28,794 nt of DNA from an uncultured Caulobacter sp. (GCA_937925635.1 CALALX010000106.1:1-28794), one strand, 5' to 3'. Shown: positions 7,037-14,665, counted from the stretch's first letter. Made by a program: numbers and translations. The notes: a model not told the origin generated them from the sequence alone.

Positions 7037-8221
7037 TCAGGCCCTCAGCAGCGCGCCGGCCATCACGTTGCGTTGGGTCTCGCTGGTTCCCGAATAGATC
7101 GTGGCCGCCCGCGTCGCGAGGTGCTTGGCCACGGCGCGGGCGCCGTCGACGAGCAGTCCCGCCTCGTCCTCGTCCTCGATGGCCGCAAGTCCCGGCGCCC
7201 GGTAGACGCCCGCGATCTCCATCGCCAGTTCCGCGACCTTCTGGTGCAGTTCACTGCCCAGCAGCTTCAGCATCGACGGCGTGGTCTGGTCGCCGGGACG
7301 CGGAACGCCGTCCGGCATGGCCGCCAGTTCGGTCTGTTCGAAGGCGAGCAGGTCGATCTCCGCTTCGATCAGGCGACGCGTCAGAGCCGGCTCCAGGTCG
7401 TCCCGGGTGAGCGCGGTCGCGCGGGCCCGCTGGAAGACCCTGCGCACCAGGGCGGAGGGGGTGTTGTTCGATCGGGCCAGTTGCATCAGCCGCTTGGCGA
7501 CGGTCCAGCCTTGACCCTCCTCGCCCACGCGGTTGGCGACGGGAACGCGGACGCCATCGAAGAACAGCGCGTTCAGCTCGTGTTCGCCCTCGATCGTGAT
7601 GATGGGCGAGATCGTCAGGCCCGCCGTCGGCAGATCGATCAGCAGGAAGGTCAGACCCTGCTGCGGTCGCTCATCGTCCGAGGTGCGGACCAGCGCGAAC
7701 AGGCGATTGGCCAGATGCGCGCCGGTCGTCCAGATCTTGGCGCCGTCGATGACGTAGTCCTCGCCGTCGCGCACCGCCCGCGTGGCGATCCTGGCCAGGT
7801 CCGACCCCGCGCCGGGCTCGGAAAACGCCTGTCCCCACAGGTCGTCGCCGCTCAGGATGGGCGTCAGGTAGCGGGCCCGTTGGGCTGGCGTTCCCATTTC
7901 GATGAGCAGCGGGCCGAGGCTGCGCAGGCCGCCCGCGAACAAGACCGGTGCGTCGTTCAGGGCGCATTCGCGGTCGAAGAGGAACTTGCGGCGCGAAGAC
8001 CAGCCGGCGCCGCCCCATTCAACCGGCCACGCCGGCGCGATCCAGCCCTGGTTGAACAGGCGCCGATGCCAGACCCGGCAGGCCGCGATGTCGCTGTGCA
8101 CGCCCAGAGTCCGGCGACCGGCCTCGCGCAGGTCCGGCGTCAGCGCCTTGTCGAGGAAGGCGCGCGCCTTGGTCAGAAAGGCGTCGTCGTCGCAGTTCGC
8201 CAGGTCGCGGTCATAGGCCAT
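7037..8221 (-). CDS. Acyl-CoA dehydrogenase family protein (catalytic Glu not at usual sites)
   Basis: A 394-residue acyl-CoA dehydrogenase-fold flavoprotein. QAFSEPGAGSDLA (131-143) is the flavin/substrate motif, DGAKIWTTGAH (159-169) is the central beta-domain motif, and IYSGTSETQRNV (375-386) is the C-terminal motif. In medium-chain enzymes the catalytic glutamate precedes that GTS/GTN; here the position is Ser377. At the alternative position used by isovaleryl-CoA and long-chain enzymes (the LxER helix) the sequence reads MQLARSNN, with Ala249. The protein may use another base, or be one subunit of a heteromeric enzyme as in some steroid-degrading FadE pairs; no partner lies next to it. 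Loss of dehydrogenase activity is also possible. It follows flbY on the same strand after 49 bp. Confidence 0.9.
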   Translation of the reverse strand: MAYDRDLANCDDDAFLTKARAFLDKALTPDLREAGRRTLGVHSDIAACRVWHRRLFNQGWIAPAWPVEWGGAGWSSRRKFLFDRECALNDAPVLFAGGLRSLGPLLIEMGTPAQRARYLTPILSGDDLWGQAFSEPGAGSDLARIATRAVRDGEDYVIDGAKIWTTGAHLANRLFALVRTSDDERPQQGLTFLLIDLPTAGLTISPIITIEGEHELNALFFDGVRVPVANRVGEEGQGWTVAKRLMQLARSNNTPSALVRRVFQRARATALTRDDLEPALTRRLIEAEIDLLAFEQTELAAMPDGVPRPGDQTTPSMLKLLGSELHQKVAELAMEIAGVYRAPGLAAIEDEDEAGLLVDGARAVAKHLATRAATIYSGTSETQRNVMAGALLRA

Positions 8222-8270
8222 CCAACGCAGAAGAGACCGGCGAGGCCGCGACGGCTCTGACCTGGATCAA

Positions 8271-8711
8271 TCAGGCGCGCTTATTGAGCGTGATCGCGCG
8301 GGCGTCGCCGGTCTTTCCCTCGGCGGTGGGACCGTAGCCCGCGCTGCTGGCGCGCTGCGAGGCGACCTCGTCGGCGATGGCCCGGACCAGACCTTCGGTC
8401 ACCGTGCGCGCGGCTTCCAGGGCTCGGCCCTGACGGGCGAGCACCGCATCGAACGCCTCGGTCGCCCGCATCAGCCGCGTTCGCAGCTCCAATGACGCGT
8501 CCTCGATCAGCGCCGGAGTGCTTCGCACGCGCAGCGACTCGTGCCGGTAGAGATTGGCCAGGCGGGTCATCTCGTCCATCTGGCTGGCGACGTCCTGCGG
8601 TCGCCGCTGCTCGAAGGCTTTGCACTGTTCGACCATCATCGCGGTCAGGCGGTCGGTCAGGACGATCAGCTGTTCGACGCGGTCGGTGGCGTCGCGGGCG
8701 TCAAGCGCCAT
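8271..8711 (-). CDS. flbY: Flagellar protein FlbY-like
   Basis: A 146-residue, mostly alpha-helical protein without signal peptide: long amphipathic helices at about 8-60 and 70-120, then a low-complexity tail. Position identifies it best. In Caulobacter the third gene after flgI and cheL is flbY, needed for flagellar function, and the same order is seen here with an 11-bp gap. The helical pattern resembles FlgN-like export chaperones, but that is only a resemblance. A Shine-Dalgarno AAGGA lies about 8 nt upstream of ATG 8711. The name rests on gene order and general appearance. Confidence 0.7.
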   Translation of the reverse strand: MALDARDATDRVEQLIVLTDRLTAMMVEQCKAFEQRRPQDVASQMDEMTRLANLYRHESLRVRSTPALIEDASLELRTRLMRATEAFDAVLARQGRALEAARTVTEGLVRAIADEVASQRASSAGYGPTAEGKTGDARAITLNKRA

Positions 8712-8722
8712 GAGGATATCCT

Positions 8723-9046
8723 TTACTCGGTGAGGCCCTGGAGCTTGAGCATTTCGCGTTGGACGGTGTCGGCGACTCCGACGCCGCCCGCCTTGGCCAC
8801 CTGCCTGGAAATGGCGTCGGTGAGGAAGGAGCGGAACATCTCCTCGCCCTGGCCGCCGCCGAACGGAGCCTCGGCGCTCAGCGAAGCGAACATCGGTTGC
8901 AGCATCGCCGACAGGAACGAGGCCTCGAACGACTGGGCCGCATCGGCGATCTGACGCTTGCGCGCGGCCAGGTCGGCGGTGGAGGCCGCCGTGCGCGTTT
9001 GCTGCGCCAACAGGATATCGGTGGGGGCGACGACCGGTCCGGGCAT
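8723..9046 (-). CDS. cheL: Rod-binding protein, FlgJ N-terminal type (CheL)
   Basis: A 107-residue protein matching the rod-binding N-terminal domain of FlgJ: RKRQIADAAQSFEASFLSAM, then MFASLSAEAPFGGGQGEEMF and a C-terminal QREMLKLQGL helix. The muramidase domain of enteric FlgJ is absent, which is normal in alphaproteobacteria; the Caulobacter counterpart is called CheL. It helps flagellar rod assembly in the periplasm. I chose ATG 9046, which overlaps the flgI stop as TGATG, with GAGG 7 nt upstream. A GTG three bases earlier would give a 4-bp overlap and one extra residue. Translational coupling with flgI is likely. Confidence 0.88.
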   Translation of the reverse strand: MPGPVVAPTDILLAQQTRTAASTADLAARKRQIADAAQSFEASFLSAMLQPMFASLSAEAPFGGGQGEEMFRSFLTDAISRQVAKAGGVGVADTVQREMLKLQGLTE

Positions 9047-10149
9047 CACATCACCTCGATGTCAGCCTGGAGGGCGCCGGCCGCCTTGATGGCCTGCAGG
9101 ATCGAGATCATGTCGCGCGGCGTGACGCCCAGGGCGTTGAGGCCGGCGACCAGGCTGGACAGTGAAGCGCCGTTCTTCAGGGTGATCAGCTGGCGACCGC
9201 GTTCCTCGTCGACATTGACCTGCGACTGGGTGGTGGTCGTGGTCTGGCCCTGGCTGAAGGGCGCCGGCTGGCTGACCAGCGGCGTTTCCTGCACCGAGAT
9301 GGTCAGGTTGCCCTGGGCGATGGCGACGGTGGAGACGCGGACCTGGTCGCCCATGACGATGACGCCGGCGGTTTCGTCGATGATCACCTTGGCGGGCGCA
9401 TCGGGCTCGACCTCAAGGTTCTCGACCGCGCCCATGAAGCCGACCAGGTTCTGTCCGGCCGGCGGGCGCAGGGTGATGATGGTCGGGTTCTCGGCGATGG
9501 CCGCGCCCGGGAAGCGGCTGTTGACGGCCGTGGCGATGCGCTGGGCCGTCGTGAAGTCGGGATTGCGCAGGGTCAGCCGCATCTGCGGCATCGCGGCCAG
9601 TTGGAAGCCGGTCTCGCGTTCGATGATCGCGCCGCCGGCGATGCGGCCGGACGTCGGCACGCCCTTGGACACGCTGCTGCCCGAACCGCCGCTGGCCGAG
9701 ATCGAGCCGGTCTGCACCGAGCCCTGCGCCACGGCGTAGACTTGGCCGTCGGCGCCGAGCAGCGACGTCACCAGCAGGGTGCCGCCCTGCAGGCTCTTGG
9801 CGTCGCCGGCGGCCGAAACCGTGACGTCCAGGGGCGAGCCCGAGGCCGCGAAGGGCGGCAGCTTGGCGGTCACCATGACCACCGCGACGTTCTTGGTGTT
9901 GAGATTGCTTTCGCGCACGTTCACACCGAGGCGTTCGAACATCGCCTCCAGGCTCTGCCGGGTCATCGGCGCGTTCCGCAGGTTGTCGCCGGTGCCGTTC
10001 AGGCCGACCACGATGCCGTAGCCGGTCAGCATGTTTTCCCGGACGCCCTCGAACTCCACGACGTCCTTGATGCGCGACTTGGCCAGGCTCGGCCCGGCGA
10101 ACCCGAGGACCAGGGCAAGGAGGACGCTTCCGATAACGCTTCTACGCAT
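9046..10149 (-). CDS. flgI: Flagellar P-ring protein FlgI
   Basis: A 367-residue precursor of the flagellar P-ring protein, which forms the bushing around the rod in the peptidoglycan layer. A Sec signal peptide (MRRSVIGSVLLALVLGFAGP, cut near SLA/KS) is followed by SRIKDVVEFEGVRENMLTGY and GIVVGLNGTGDNL, signature FlgI sequence. The C-terminus shows VGLNALGVTPRDMISILQA-like FlgI sequence, LVAGLNALGVTPRDMISIL. ATG 10149 is chosen because the signal peptide starts there and GGGAG lies 6 nt upstream. It heads the flgI-cheL-flbY operon and is divergent from fliX, as in Caulobacter. Confidence 0.96.
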   Translation of the reverse strand: MRRSVIGSVLLALVLGFAGPSLAKSRIKDVVEFEGVRENMLTGYGIVVGLNGTGDNLRNAPMTRQSLEAMFERLGVNVRESNLNTKNVAVVMVTAKLPPFAASGSPLDVTVSAAGDAKSLQGGTLLVTSLLGADGQVYAVAQGSVQTGSISASGGSGSSVSKGVPTSGRIAGGAIIERETGFQLAAMPQMRLTLRNPDFTTAQRIATAVNSRFPGAAIAENPTIITLRPPAGQNLVGFMGAVENLEVEPDAPAKVIIDETAGVIVMGDQVRVSTVAIAQGNLTISVQETPLVSQPAPFSQGQTTTTTQSQVNVDEERGRQLITLKNGASLSSLVAGLNALGVTPRDMISILQAIKAAGALQADIEVM

Positions 10150-10270
10150 GACGCTCCCGTGGGCAGGGCACTGACGCGCGGGCTCATGCGAGAAGCGCGC
10201 CACTAAAATAGTTCGCTAATTCAATGCGATAGGGGAGATGGCGTGAGCGCATCAGCGCGCGACGGCAGAA

Positions 10271-10289
10271 TTTGCCCGGCATTAACCAT
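10271..10289 (+). promoter_or_regulatory. CtrA-like binding site in the fliX/flgI intergenic region
   Basis: TTTG-N7-TTAACCAT matches the CtrA consensus TTAA-N7-TTAA with one good half (TTAACCAT) and one degenerate half. It lies 51 bp upstream of the fliX ATG. In Caulobacter, fliX is an early (class II) flagellar gene under CtrA, so the site fits. Regulation is inferred. Confidence 0.55.
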
Positions 10290-10339
10290 ACGGGCCGACA
10301 GTGGGGCTCCAGAAGCACAGGGAGCGGCGTACAGCCTCC

Positions 10340-10774
10340 ATGAAAGTCTCCGGACCCAGCAGTGCGGGCGGCGTCGCCGGACCCAAGGCCTCGCGGCCGT
10401 CCGGCGGCGGGGGGCGTTTCAGCCTTCCATCCGCCGAAGCCGCTGGCGGGGCGGCGGGGGTCGCGCGCGCCTCGGGCGTCGTCGGCCTTGCCGGCATCGA
10501 GGCCCTGCTCGCGCTTCAGGACGTCGGCGGCCCCCTCGAGCGCCGCAAGCGCGCCGTGAGCCGGGCAGGGCGGATCCTCGACATCCTGGACGAGGTGAAG
10601 ATCGCCCTGATTGACGGCGATCTCTCCGAGGCCTCTCTGGAACGCCTGGTTCGCGCAGTCCGCGACGAGCGCCAAAGCACGGACGACGGGCGCCTGGAGA
10701 CCGTGCTCGACGAGATCGAAACGCGAGCGGCGGTGGAGATCGCCAAGCTCGAACAGGCGAGATTTGCGGCATGA
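10340..10774 (+). CDS. fliX: Flagellar assembly regulator FliX
   Basis: A 144-residue homologue of Caulobacter FliX, the trans-acting factor that links completion of early flagellar structures to activation of FlbD and sigma-54-dependent class III/IV flagellar genes. A low-complexity Ser/Gly/Ala-rich N-terminus (about 1-45) leads into the conserved core GIEALLALQDVGGPLERRK (about 50-68) and RILDILDEVKIALIDGD; the C-terminus is helical (ETRAAVEIAKLEQARF). ATG 10340 (MKVSGPSS) fits the family start better than the upstream ATG at 10301. Divergent orientation to flgI is the Caulobacter arrangement. FliX is largely restricted to Caulobacterales and close relatives, which helps place the organism. 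Confidence 0.92.
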   Translation: MKVSGPSSAGGVAGPKASRPSGGGGRFSLPSAEAAGGAAGVARASGVVGLAGIEALLALQDVGGPLERRKRAVSRAGRILDILDEVKIALIDGDLSEASLERLVRAVRDERQSTDDGRLETVLDEIETRAAVEIAKLEQARFAA

Positions 10775-10797
10775 ACGCGCGCGAAACACGAGGTTCA

Positions 10798-10825
10798 TTG
10801 TTTGTCGCAGGGCGTTTGCTATAAG
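10798..10825 (+). promoter_or_regulatory. Candidate dksA promoter
   Basis: TTGTTT (10798-10803) and TATAAG (10820-10825) are separated by 16 bp, about 47 bp upstream of the dksA start. This is a good match to a housekeeping promoter and suggests dksA is transcribed separately from fliX. Confidence 0.55.
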
Positions 10826-10871
10826 GCCGCGCTCGCACGAGTGAGCGCGTGGATGGGGGCGTGGAGCGTCA

Positions 10872-11300
10872 ATGCAGGCGGCTAGCGTTCTGACTAAGGT
10901 AGATTCCTATCGTCCTTCCGAGGACGAGGAGTTCATGAACGAGCGTCAGCTCGAATACTTCAAGCAAAAGCTGTTGGGCTGGAAGGAGGACATCCTCCGC
11001 GAATCTCGCGAGACGGTGACTCACCTCCAGAAGGAAACCGAGAACCATCCTGACCTGGCCGACCGCGCCTCGTCGGAGACTGATCGGGCTCTGGAACTCC
11101 GCACCCGGGACCGGCAGCGTAAGCTTATCTCGAAGATCGACGAGGCCCTGCGCCGCATCGAGGACGGGTCCTACGGCTATTGCGAGGAGACCGGTGAACC
11201 CATCGGCCTCGCCCGGCTGGAGGCCCGCCCGATCGCGACGCTGAGCCTTGAGGCCCAGGAGCGGCACGAGCGCCGCGAACGGGTCCATCGCGACGATTGA
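10872..11300 (+). CDS. dksA: RNA polymerase-binding transcription factor DksA
   Basis: A 142-residue DksA, which binds the RNA polymerase secondary channel and works with ppGpp on rRNA and amino-acid promoters. The coiled coil spans about 25-98. Its tip carries Asp64 and Ala66 in DRASS, equivalent to the E. coli DxxA tip residues. The globular part starts at YGYCEETGEPIGLARLEARP. Of the four zinc-finger cysteines of E. coli DksA only Cys104 remains; the others are replaced by Thr107 and by residues of ATLSLEAQE. Single-cysteine DksA is known in alphaproteobacteria such as Rhodobacter, so this is a lineage trait. GGAG sits 5 nt before ATG 10872. A hairpin terminator follows. Confidence 0.95.
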   Translation: MQAASVLTKVDSYRPSEDEEFMNERQLEYFKQKLLGWKEDILRESRETVTHLQKETENHPDLADRASSETDRALELRTRDRQRKLISKIDEALRRIEDGSYGYCEETGEPIGLARLEARPIATLSLEAQERHERRERVHRDD

Positions 11301-11307
11301 TTTTCGC

Positions 11308-11338
11308 CTACCCCGCCAGGTCTTTACCGGCGGGGTAG
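11308..11338 (+). terminator. Hairpin terminator after dksA
   Basis: CTACCCCGCC and GGCGGGGTAG form a perfect 10-bp stem around an 11-nt loop, followed by a T-rich TGTCCTTTT. It lies 8 bp after the dksA stop. The U-tract is short but the stem is strong. Confidence 0.75.
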
Positions 11339-11388
11339 TGTCCTTTTCGGCCGCGAGCCGCCATCCTGCGATCGCGCAGGAGGCGCTG

Positions 11389-11799
11389 ATGAGCGACAAC
11401 CCGGACGCCGCAACAGCGGCCAACCGCGCCGCGGCGCGATGCTATGTCGACGCCTGGCTGGCGGGCGACTTCCCAGCGATGATGGCGACCTACGCCGAGG
11501 ACTTCGTGCTGCACTGGTTCGGCGACAATCCATTCGCCAGGACCTACCACGGCAAGGCGGAGGCGATTCCGGCGCTGATGGAGTTCACGCGGCGCACTGG
11601 CCGCCGTCTGGTCGCGGTCGTGGACGTCGCCGCCGGGCCCGCCCGCGCAACGGTCATCGTCCGCGAGGCCCTGACGCTGGGCGGCGTCGAACGCGAGGTC
11701 GAACGGGTCCTGGTCTATCGGGTCGCGGACGGCCTGCTCGCCGAATGCTGGGTCTACGATCAGGATCAACGGCTTATCGACGCGGCCCTCTCCGCTTGA
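11389..11799 (+). CDS. NTF2-like / SnoaL-type small protein
   Basis: A 136-residue cytosolic protein with the alpha+beta NTF2-like pattern. An N-terminal helix, ARCYVDAWLAGDFPAMMATY, leads into FVLHWFGDNPFARTYHGKAE and then strands ending in LLAECWVYDQDQRLID. This resembles SnoaL-type polyketide cyclases and limonene-epoxide-hydrolase-like proteins, but the fold is used for many unrelated functions and no catalytic set can be assigned. ATG 11389 has CAGGAGG 5 nt upstream, a clear start; the longer frame upstream reads through the dksA terminator. It stands between dksA and gltX with no obvious link to either. Confidence 0.75.
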   Translation: MSDNPDAATAANRAAARCYVDAWLAGDFPAMMATYAEDFVLHWFGDNPFARTYHGKAEAIPALMEFTRRTGRRLVAVVDVAAGPARATVIVREALTLGGVEREVERVLVYRVADGLLAECWVYDQDQRLIDAALSA

Positions 11800-11852
11800 C
11801 TTTGCGTCGCTCAGAGACGACCTAGCCCGCCTCTGGCAAGGACGTCCTCATC

Positions 11853-13193
11853 ATGACCGCAAGGGTTCGCTTCGCGCCCTCACCGACGGGCAGTCTGCAC
11901 GTCGGCAACATCCGCACCGGCTTGATCAACTGGCTGTTCGCCAGCAGCCAGGGCGGCGTGTTCGTGCTGCGCATTGATGACACCGACCTGGAGCGCTCGA
12001 CCAAGGCCTATGAGGACGGCATCGAGGCCGACCTCACCTGGCTCGGAATGACCTGGGGCGAGCGCTACAACCAGTCCGCCCGTTTCTCGGTCTATGACGC
12101 CGCCGTCGAGCGGCTGAAGGCCTCGGGACGGCTGTATCCCTGCTACGAGCGACCGGAAGAACTGGACCTGCGCCGCAAGGTGCAGCTGTCGCGCGGCCAG
12201 CCGCCGATCTACGACCGCGCCGCCCTCAAGCTGACCGCCGATGACCGCGCGAAGCTTGAGGCCGAGGGCCGCAGGCCCCACTGGCGCTTCAGGCTGGAGG
12301 GGCGCCGCGTGACCTGGGAAGACCTGGCCCGCGGGCATTGCGAGGTCGACACCGCCTCGATGTCGGATCCGGTCCTGGTCCGCGAGGACGGAGCCTATCT
12401 CTACACCCTGCCGTCGGTCGTCGATGACATCGACCTGGGCATCACCCACGTTATCCGGGGCGAAGACCACGTCACCAACACCGGCGCGCAGATCGAGATC
12501 TTCGAGGCCCTCGGCGCGACGGTCCCCACCTTCGCCCACACCACCCTGCTGGTCGGCGCCGACGGGCAGGGCCTGAGCAAGCGCATCGGCTCGCTCTCGA
12601 TCGGGCAACTGCGCGAGGCGGGCTACGAGCCGCTGGCCGTGGTCTCTCACCTGGCCCGCATCGGCACCTCCGACCCGCTTGAGCCGGGCGCCTCGATCAC
12701 GGCCCTGGCCGGCGACTTCGCGTTCGGCAAGATGGCTCACCGGGCCGCGCGCTGGGATCCGGAGGATCTGGCGAAGGTCAACGCCGCGATCATCCATGCG
12801 ATGCCGTATTCCGAGGCAAAACAACGCCTTGAGGCCGTGGGCGCGGATCTGGGCGAAGATTTCTGGCTGGCCATTCGGCAGAATCTGGTCCTGTTCAAGG
12901 ACGTCGCCCAATGGGCCGGCGTGGTCGGCGGGGCGGTGGCGCCGGCGATCGCCGAGGAGGATCGGCCCGTGGTCCAGGCGGCGCTGGAGCTGCTGCCCGA
13001 TGCGGTCGACCAGACTACCTGGAGCGCCTGGACCGGCGCGGTCAAGGATCGCACCGGCGCCAAGGGCCGCGGCCTGTTCATGCCGCTGCGCAAGGCCCTG
13101 ACCGGTCTCGACCACGGCCCGGACATGGGCGCCATCCTGCCGCTGATCGGCCGTGACAAGGCGGCCAGGCGGCTGGCCGGCGAGACGGCGTAG
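11853..13193 (+). CDS. gltX: Glutamyl-tRNA synthetase
   Basis: A 446-residue class I aminoacyl-tRNA synthetase that attaches Glu to tRNA. The HIGH-type motif is SLHVGN (14-19), in APSPTGSLHVGNIRTG. The KMSKS-type motif is LSKRIG (241-246). IDDTDLERS (41-49) and IRGEDHVTNT (201-210) are further GluRS signatures. The zinc-binding cysteine cluster of some GluRS is absent. Alphaproteobacteria often carry two GluRS genes, one charging tRNA-Glu and the other involved in Glu-tRNA-Gln formation; which this is cannot be decided here. An AAGGA precedes the ATG at about 11 nt. Confidence 0.95.
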   Translation: MTARVRFAPSPTGSLHVGNIRTGLINWLFASSQGGVFVLRIDDTDLERSTKAYEDGIEADLTWLGMTWGERYNQSARFSVYDAAVERLKASGRLYPCYERPEELDLRRKVQLSRGQPPIYDRAALKLTADDRAKLEAEGRRPHWRFRLEGRRVTWEDLARGHCEVDTASMSDPVLVREDGAYLYTLPSVVDDIDLGITHVIRGEDHVTNTGAQIEIFEALGATVPTFAHTTLLVGADGQGLSKRIGSLSIGQLREAGYEPLAVVSHLARIGTSDPLEPGASITALAGDFAFGKMAHRAARWDPEDLAKVNAAIIHAMPYSEAKQRLEAVGADLGEDFWLAIRQNLVLFKDVAQWAGVVGGAVAPAIAEEDRPVVQAALELLPDAVDQTTWSAWTGAVKDRTGAKGRGLFMPLRKALTGLDHGPDMGAILPLIGRDKAARRLAGETA

Positions 13194-13237
13194 CGCCTTT
13201 CCCTCCCCATGCCGGGGCGGGAGGGTATAAGCGCCCC

Positions 13238-13969
13238 ATGACCCGAAAACGCATCGATCTGCTGCTCGTCGAACGCGGCCTGTTCGACAGCCGCGCCAAG
13301 GCGCGCGCGGCGATCGAGGCCGGTCTGGTGCGGGCGGGTGACCGGACCGTCGCAAGGCCGTCTGACCTCTTCGCCGAAGACGTCGATATCGCCGCCGAGG
13401 CGCCGCACCCGTGGGTCGGCCGGGGCGGGATGAAGCTGGATCACGCCTTTACGACCTGGCCGGTGACGGTCGAGGGCAGGGTGGTCGTCGATGTCGGCGC
13501 CTCGACGGGCGGCTTCACGCAGGTCTGCCTGTCGCGCGGCGCGGCGCGGGTCTATGCCGTCGACGTCGGGACCGGTCAGCTGCATCCCAGCCTGGCGGTC
13601 GATCCCCGCGTGGTCGAGCTGTCGGGGACGGACGCCCGGTCGCTGGACGCCGGCCTGATCCCGCAGGCGCCGGACCTGATCGTCACTGACGTCAGCTTCA
13701 TCTCGCTGGCCAAGGCCCTGCCGGCCGCTCTGGCGCTGGCCGCCCCGGGCGCGGACCTGGTCGCCCTGGTCAAGCCGCAGTTCGAGGTCGGGCGAGACCG
13801 CGTGGGCAAGGGCGGGCTGGTCAAGGACGAGGCCGCGCGGGCGGACGCGCTGGCCGGCGTCGTCGCCTGGCTGGAAGGGATCGGCTGGCGGGTGGTCGCC
13901 ACCGCCGACAGCCCCATCACCGGCGGCGACGGCAACCGGGAGTTCCTACTTCGGGCGGTGAAGGTTTAG
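13238..13969 (+). CDS. tlyA: TlyA family rRNA 2'-O-methyltransferase
   Basis: A 243-residue protein with an N-terminal S4 RNA-binding domain (RIDLLLVERGLFDSRAKARA, about 5-24) and a FtsJ-like Rossmann methyltransferase domain. The SAM motif is VVVDVGASTGGFT (82-94). The likely catalytic K-D-K-E set is Lys66 (GGMKLDHA), Asp151 (VTDVSF), Lys179 (LVKPQFEV) and Glu235 (NREFLL). TlyA methylates 16S and 23S rRNA in mycobacteria and sets capreomycin sensitivity; homologues are also annotated haemolysin A. The stop codon lies inside a perfect 16-bp palindrome (13965-13998). The start at ATG 13238 has no clear Shine-Dalgarno sequence. Confidence 0.92.
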   Translation: MTRKRIDLLLVERGLFDSRAKARAAIEAGLVRAGDRTVARPSDLFAEDVDIAAEAPHPWVGRGGMKLDHAFTTWPVTVEGRVVVDVGASTGGFTQVCLSRGAARVYAVDVGTGQLHPSLAVDPRVVELSGTDARSLDAGLIPQAPDLIVTDVSFISLAKALPAALALAAPGADLVALVKPQFEVGRDRVGKGGLVKDEAARADALAGVVAWLEGIGWRVVATADSPITGGDGNREFLLRAVKV

Positions 13970-13998
13970 GGACAGACACCGAGGTGTCTGTCCCTAAA
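13965..13998. repeat. Perfect palindrome with GGGACAGACACC arms
   Basis: TTTAGGGACAGACACC, a 2-nt centre GA, and the exact reverse complement form a 16-bp stem overlapping the tlyA stop codon (13967-13969). It could act as a terminator because the right arm ends in CCCTAAA. The sequence GGGACAGACACC also resembles a motif found next to REP-associated Y1 transposases (RAYT) in many bacteria; no such transposase is in the window. Confidence 0.85.
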
Positions 13999-14053
13999 GA
14001 GAAGACCGCCCACCTCGCGGCGGGCGGCCTCTCCTCACAGGCAGGCGTCGCGG

Positions 14054-14665
14054 CTAGTCGACGACCTGGTAGTCGCCCTTGGCGTCGCGGCAGACGCGCA
14101 CGAAGCGCTTCTGGACGCGGCCGTCAGGCAGGTAGATCGGGCTTTCGGCCAGGGTGCAGTTGTCCGCCGTCGGCTGCTGGGCGACCGGAACGGCGCGGTA
14201 GTCATCCTCGTAGGCGTCGCGATAGGAGTCGTCGTAGGCGCGCTGCTCATAGCCGTAGTAGCCGCCGGGCTGGCCGTCGGAATAGGCGCTTCCGGCGGGG
14301 CCGCGGTAGTCCGGGTTGGACGGATCGTAGGGCGTCTCGCAGGCCGCGCCGGATTTGCCGACGTTGGCGCCGATGACCGCGCCCAGGATCCCGCCGAGGA
14401 CGGCGCCCTCGGTCTTGGCGCCGCGGCCGGCGATGCTGGAGCCGGCGAGGGCGCCGAGGCCGCCGCCGACGAGGGCGCCGCCCGTGCCGCGCTGAACCTG
14501 GTCCCGACGACAGGGGTCGTAATAGCCGCCCTGGGCGTAGGCGCCGCCCGAGCCGTAGGCCGGGGGCGTCTGGGCCGAGGCCACAGTCGGCGCGGCCAGG
14601 GCGCCGGCGATCAGTGACGCGACGGCGAAGCCGGCGGCGCTGCGGGACAGGATCTTGCGGGGCAT
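14054..14665 (-). CDS. Exported glycine-zipper protein (2TM / 17-kDa antigen-like)
   Basis: A 203-residue precursor. The Sec signal peptide ends near ASA/QT (residue about 32). A Gly/Ala-rich glycine zipper follows: GTGGALVGGGLGALAGSSIA, then KTEGAVLGGILGAVIGANVG (about 61-104), the Gly-zipper 2TM pattern of Rickettsia 17-kDa-antigen-like outer-envelope proteins. A Tyr/Asp-rich spacer (about 115-160) leads to a C-terminal domain with two cysteines (ADNCTL and VRVCRD). There is no lipobox cysteine at the signal cut, so it is probably not a lipoprotein. AAAGGAGAG precedes ATG 14665. It lies 55 bp downstream of a shorter paralogue on the same strand. The function is unknown. Confidence 0.82.
   Translation of the reverse strand: MPRKILSRSAAGFAVASLIAGALAAPTVASAQTPPAYGSGGAYAQGGYYDPCRRDQVQRGTGGALVGGGLGALAGSSIAGRGAKTEGAVLGGILGAVIGANVGKSGAACETPYDPSNPDYRGPAGSAYSDGQPGGYYGYEQRAYDDSYRDAYEDDYRAVPVAQQPTADNCTLAESPIYLPDGRVQKRFVRVCRDAKGDYQVVD

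Noticed and set aside
8271..10149. Possibility that CheL/FlgJ lost its muramidase domain by truncation
   Set aside because: A single-domain rod-binding protein is the normal alphaproteobacterial form, and the gene is intact and tightly packed in the operon.
10150..10339. Sigma-54 promoter for flgI
   Set aside because: Expected from Caulobacter flagellar hierarchy, but no acceptable TGGCAC-N5-TTGC could be found on the minus strand. The best GG-N10-GC hit, near the CtrA site, is poor.
13201..13225. Hairpin CCCTCCC/GGGAGGG between gltX and tlyA as a terminator
   Set aside because: The stem is only 7 bp with an 11-nt loop and no T-tract; tlyA follows within 13 bp, so termination here is not convincing.
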